A stretch of 64,000 bases of DNA, from the NCBI GenBank assembly GCA_910589375.1, contig CAJUTK010000003.1:5247-69246 (forward strand). The letters run 5' to 3'. The position numbers and the translations under genes were made by a program. Every line of letters begins with the position of its first letter. Position 1 is the first letter of the stretch. This document shows positions 62,369-64,000 of this stretch, piece after piece. A model generated the notes under the pieces. It saw only the letters and a list, made by a program, of their open reading frames with translations. It did no database searches and had not been told where the DNA came from. This stretch comes from an uncultured Bacilli bacterium (GTDB lineage: Bacteria > Bacillota_I > Bacilli_A > RF39 > UBA660).

Positions 62369-62377
62369 TGTTATAAT
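62369..62377 (+). promoter_or_regulatory. Extended -10 of the nuclease gene
   Basis: TGTTATAAT at 62369-62377, 20 bp before the start at 62397. Confidence 0.55.
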
Positions 62378-62396
62378 GATAAAAATAGGTGATGAT

Positions 62397-63149
62397 ATGG
62401 CCAAGAAAAAAAGAAAAAAGAAAGAGCAAAGTACTCTTTTTTCCCTTCTTGTAATTCTTGTTTTAGTAATAGGATATTTTTATCAAAATAGAATGCAGGA
62501 AGCGGGTGCCTCTTTAAAAAAAGATGACTCTTTTAAAGAGGTAGAAAAAATACCATCCTATTCGCTTAAGGAGATTCCATCTTATGATGGAAAGGATTAT
62601 GTGGTACTAGATAATAATAAACCACATTTTAAAGAGGAAGATTATGCTAGTGAAGAATTTGAATATTATAGCGAATTAGATTCTCTAGGAAGAACCCAAG
62701 TAGCATTTGCTAATATAGGAGTTAGCCTAATGCCAATAGAAAAAAGAGGAAGTATTGGTGGCGTTAAACCAAGTGGGTGGCATACTATTAAATATGATAT
62801 AGTAGATGGAAAATACTTATATAATAGATGTCATTTAATTGGATATCAATTAACAGGAGAAAATGCTAATGAAAAGAATTTAATAACTTGTACAAGACAA
62901 ATGAATACTAAGGGGATGCTTTCTTTTGAAAATAAAGTGGCAGATTATATAAAAGAAACGAATCATCATGTTCTTTATCGGGTAACACCTATCTATGAAA
63001 ATGATAATTTATTAGCTACTGGTGTTGAAATAGAAGCACAATCTATAGAAGATCATGAGATTAGCTTTCATGTATTTGTCTACAATGTCCAAGATGGTAT
63101 TTCTATAAATTATAAAACAGGGAAAAGTGAACTTCAAAAAGACTATTAA
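62397..63149 (+). CDS. Secreted DNA/RNA non-specific endonuclease
   Basis: The ATG at 62397 follows AGGTGA; an in-frame ATG at 62322 would include the previous terminator and the promoter. The 250-residue protein has a basic N-terminus, one helix as signal/anchor, and an EndA/NucA-like core: YNRCHLIGYQLTGENANEKNLITCTRQMN, where H and N are the expected catalytic residues of the beta-beta-alpha-metal (DRGH-like) nucleases. These degrade external DNA. The stop codon lies at the centre of a perfect palindrome. Confidence 0.82.
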   Translation: MAKKKRKKKEQSTLFSLLVILVLVIGYFYQNRMQEAGASLKKDDSFKEVEKIPSYSLKEIPSYDGKDYVVLDNNKPHFKEEDYASEEFEYYSELDSLGRTQVAFANIGVSLMPIEKRGSIGGVKPSGWHTIKYDIVDGKYLYNRCHLIGYQLTGENANEKNLITCTRQMNTKGMLSFENKVADYIKETNHHVLYRVTPIYENDNLLATGVEIEAQSIEDHEISFHVFVYNVQDGISINYKTGKSELQKDY

Positions 63150-63171
63150 TAGTCTTTTTGAAGTTCACTTT
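63124..63171 (+). terminator. Perfect 48-bp palindrome ending the nuclease gene
   Basis: Two 24-bp perfect arms with no loop, centred at 63147/63148. The TAA stop (63147-63149) is at the centre. It encodes the last eight residues and should terminate transcription. Confidence 0.85.
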
Positions 63172-63299
63172 AAAGTCACTTTGCAATATTATAATAATTT
63201 CTGTAAAATGTAGTATTTTATTTTCATCTAATTTACTATCAAAAAAGAGTAAAATAATAAGAAAAAATGTATATTTTATAAGCCATTTCAAGAAAATAG

Positions 63300-63308
63300 T
63301 GCTATAAT
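63300..63308 (+). promoter_or_regulatory. Extended -10 of the dltA-like gene
   Basis: TGCTATAAT at 63300-63308. No recognisable -35. The gap 63172-63299 is very A+T-rich and shows no other feature. Confidence 0.6.
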
Positions 63309-63348
63309 GATTTTGGAATAGCATGATTTTAGAAAAAGGAAGTGTATA

Positions 63349-64000
63349 ATGTATAACGTAATTGATTATTTAGAGAACACAGTTATGAATGATAAAGATA
63401 AAATAGCTGTTATTGAAGAGAATAAAAAAATTACGTATTTTGAATTGCAAAATAGTAGTAAAATGGTAGGCTCTTATTTTGCAAAGAAAAAAGTATTTAA
63501 TGAACCAATTCTTATTTTTATGGATAAAGGAATCGATACGTTAATTGCTTTTTTAGGCTCTGTTTATGCTGGCTGTTATTATTCTTTGATTAATCCAGAG
63601 TTACCAGAAACTAGAATTGAGCAAATAAAAAAAGTAACAGGCTCTAGATTTGTTATTACTGATTATGAACATTTAGAACTTGCTGATGATTACTTTAAAG
63701 ATATAGAAATTTTAAATATTGATACATTAAAAAGTAATGCTATAAATGAACAAGCTTTATTAGTGGCAAAATCTAAGCATATTGATTATGATCCGTTATA
63801 TGTAAATTTTACATCAGGTTCAACAGGAGTTCCTAAAGGAGTTGTAATATCTCACCGTTCAGTAATTGATTTTATTGATAAGTTTACAGAGATATTTCAC
63901 TTTGTTCCTGAAGATTACATTGCTAATCAAGCACCATTTGATTTTGATGTGTCTGTAAAAGATATTTATTCTGCACTTAGAGTGGGAGCAACCTTAGTAA
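63349..64000 (+). CDS. dltA: DltA-like D-alanine-activating adenylation enzyme (5' part)
   Basis: The gene starts at ATG 63349 (GGAAGTG upstream) and runs off the window after 217 codons. The AMP-binding core motif NFTSGSTGVPKGVVIS is present, followed by NQAPFDFDVSVKDIYSALR, which resembles DltA more than acyl-CoA ligases. DltA loads D-Ala on the carrier DltC for teichoic-acid D-alanylation. The next genes are outside the window, so an NRPS-like A domain cannot be excluded. Confidence 0.75.
   Translation, partial: MYNVIDYLENTVMNDKDKIAVIEENKKITYFELQNSSKMVGSYFAKKKVFNEPILIFMDKGIDTLIAFLGSVYAGCYYSLINPELPETRIEQIKKVTGSRFVITDYEHLELADDYFKDIEILNIDTLKSNAINEQALLVAKSKHIDYDPLYVNFTSGSTGVPKGVVISHRSVIDFIDKFTEIFHFVPEDYIANQAPFDFDVSVKDIYSALRVGATLV

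Overview
The window is strongly A+T-rich, uses the standard code (TGG for Trp, TGA as a stop), has AGGAGG-type ribosome sites, and encodes sporulation genes (gerE, a GerM-like protein, spoIIIAH), a TasA/camelysin-type fibre locus and a VanG-type operon. Together these indicate a low-GC, spore-forming Firmicute (Bacilli-like, probably gut-associated). I cannot name a genus from sequence alone. Genes are densely packed, with many 4-11 bp overlaps. Many promoters have an extended -10 (TGnTATAAT), often just downstream of the previous gene's terminator.

Layout. 1-11.0 kb: an apparent surface-fibre operon. It holds the 3' end of a CxxC-repeat protein, a SipW-type signal peptidase, two tandem TasA/camelysin-like proteins that share 773 bp but differ in their last ~140 residues, a giant Big2/cadherin-like protein, a second SipW-type peptidase, and two further exported subunits. 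11-14.5 kb: a stress-type SDR, then uraA-upp behind a structured leader. 14.5-18.4 kb: a collagen-like protein and a VTC-DUF4956-carbohydrate-binding cluster. 18.4-20.4 kb: tRNA-Arg(UCU), gerM-like, gerE and an isolated spoIIIAH. SigK- and SigE-like promoters can be read in front of gerE and spoIIIAH. 20.4-25.1 kb: enolase, FtsK/SpoIIIE, and a motor-less FtsK paralogue interrupted by an in-frame TAG. 25.1-29.6 kb: a TetR regulator and an MMPL exporter fused to a secreted heptad-repeat protein. 29.8-37.8 kb: housekeeping genes (UDG-like, RsmB-like, RdgB, pentapeptide protein, CYTH, CoaE-CoaD, nitrilase family). 37.9-40.3 kb: an MBOAT + SGNH O-acylation pair.

41.2-47.9 kb is a complete vanG-type operon: vanR, vanS, vanW, D-Ala-D-Ser ligase, vanXY, and vanT split into separate membrane and racemase genes. 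Four repeats spaced exactly 11 bp apart sit before vanW, and three weaker ones before vanR; these are candidate VanR sites. Working together, VanT-N would import L-Ser, the racemase would make D-Ser, the ligase would make D-Ala-D-Ser, and VanXY would remove normal D-Ala ends. 47.9-63.2 kb: two ABC exporters (one with its own GntR regulator and operator), a transglutaminase-like protein, an XRE/DUF4097 pair, RarA, and a run of small enzyme genes ending in a secreted nuclease whose stop codon lies at the centre of a perfect 48-bp palindrome. The window ends inside a dltA-like adenylation gene.

Most notable: the fibre locus with its homogenised 5' halves, the split-vanT vanG operon with its regulatory repeats, the motor-less FtsK paralogue, and the sporulation promoters. 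No CRISPR array, IS element or prophage was seen.
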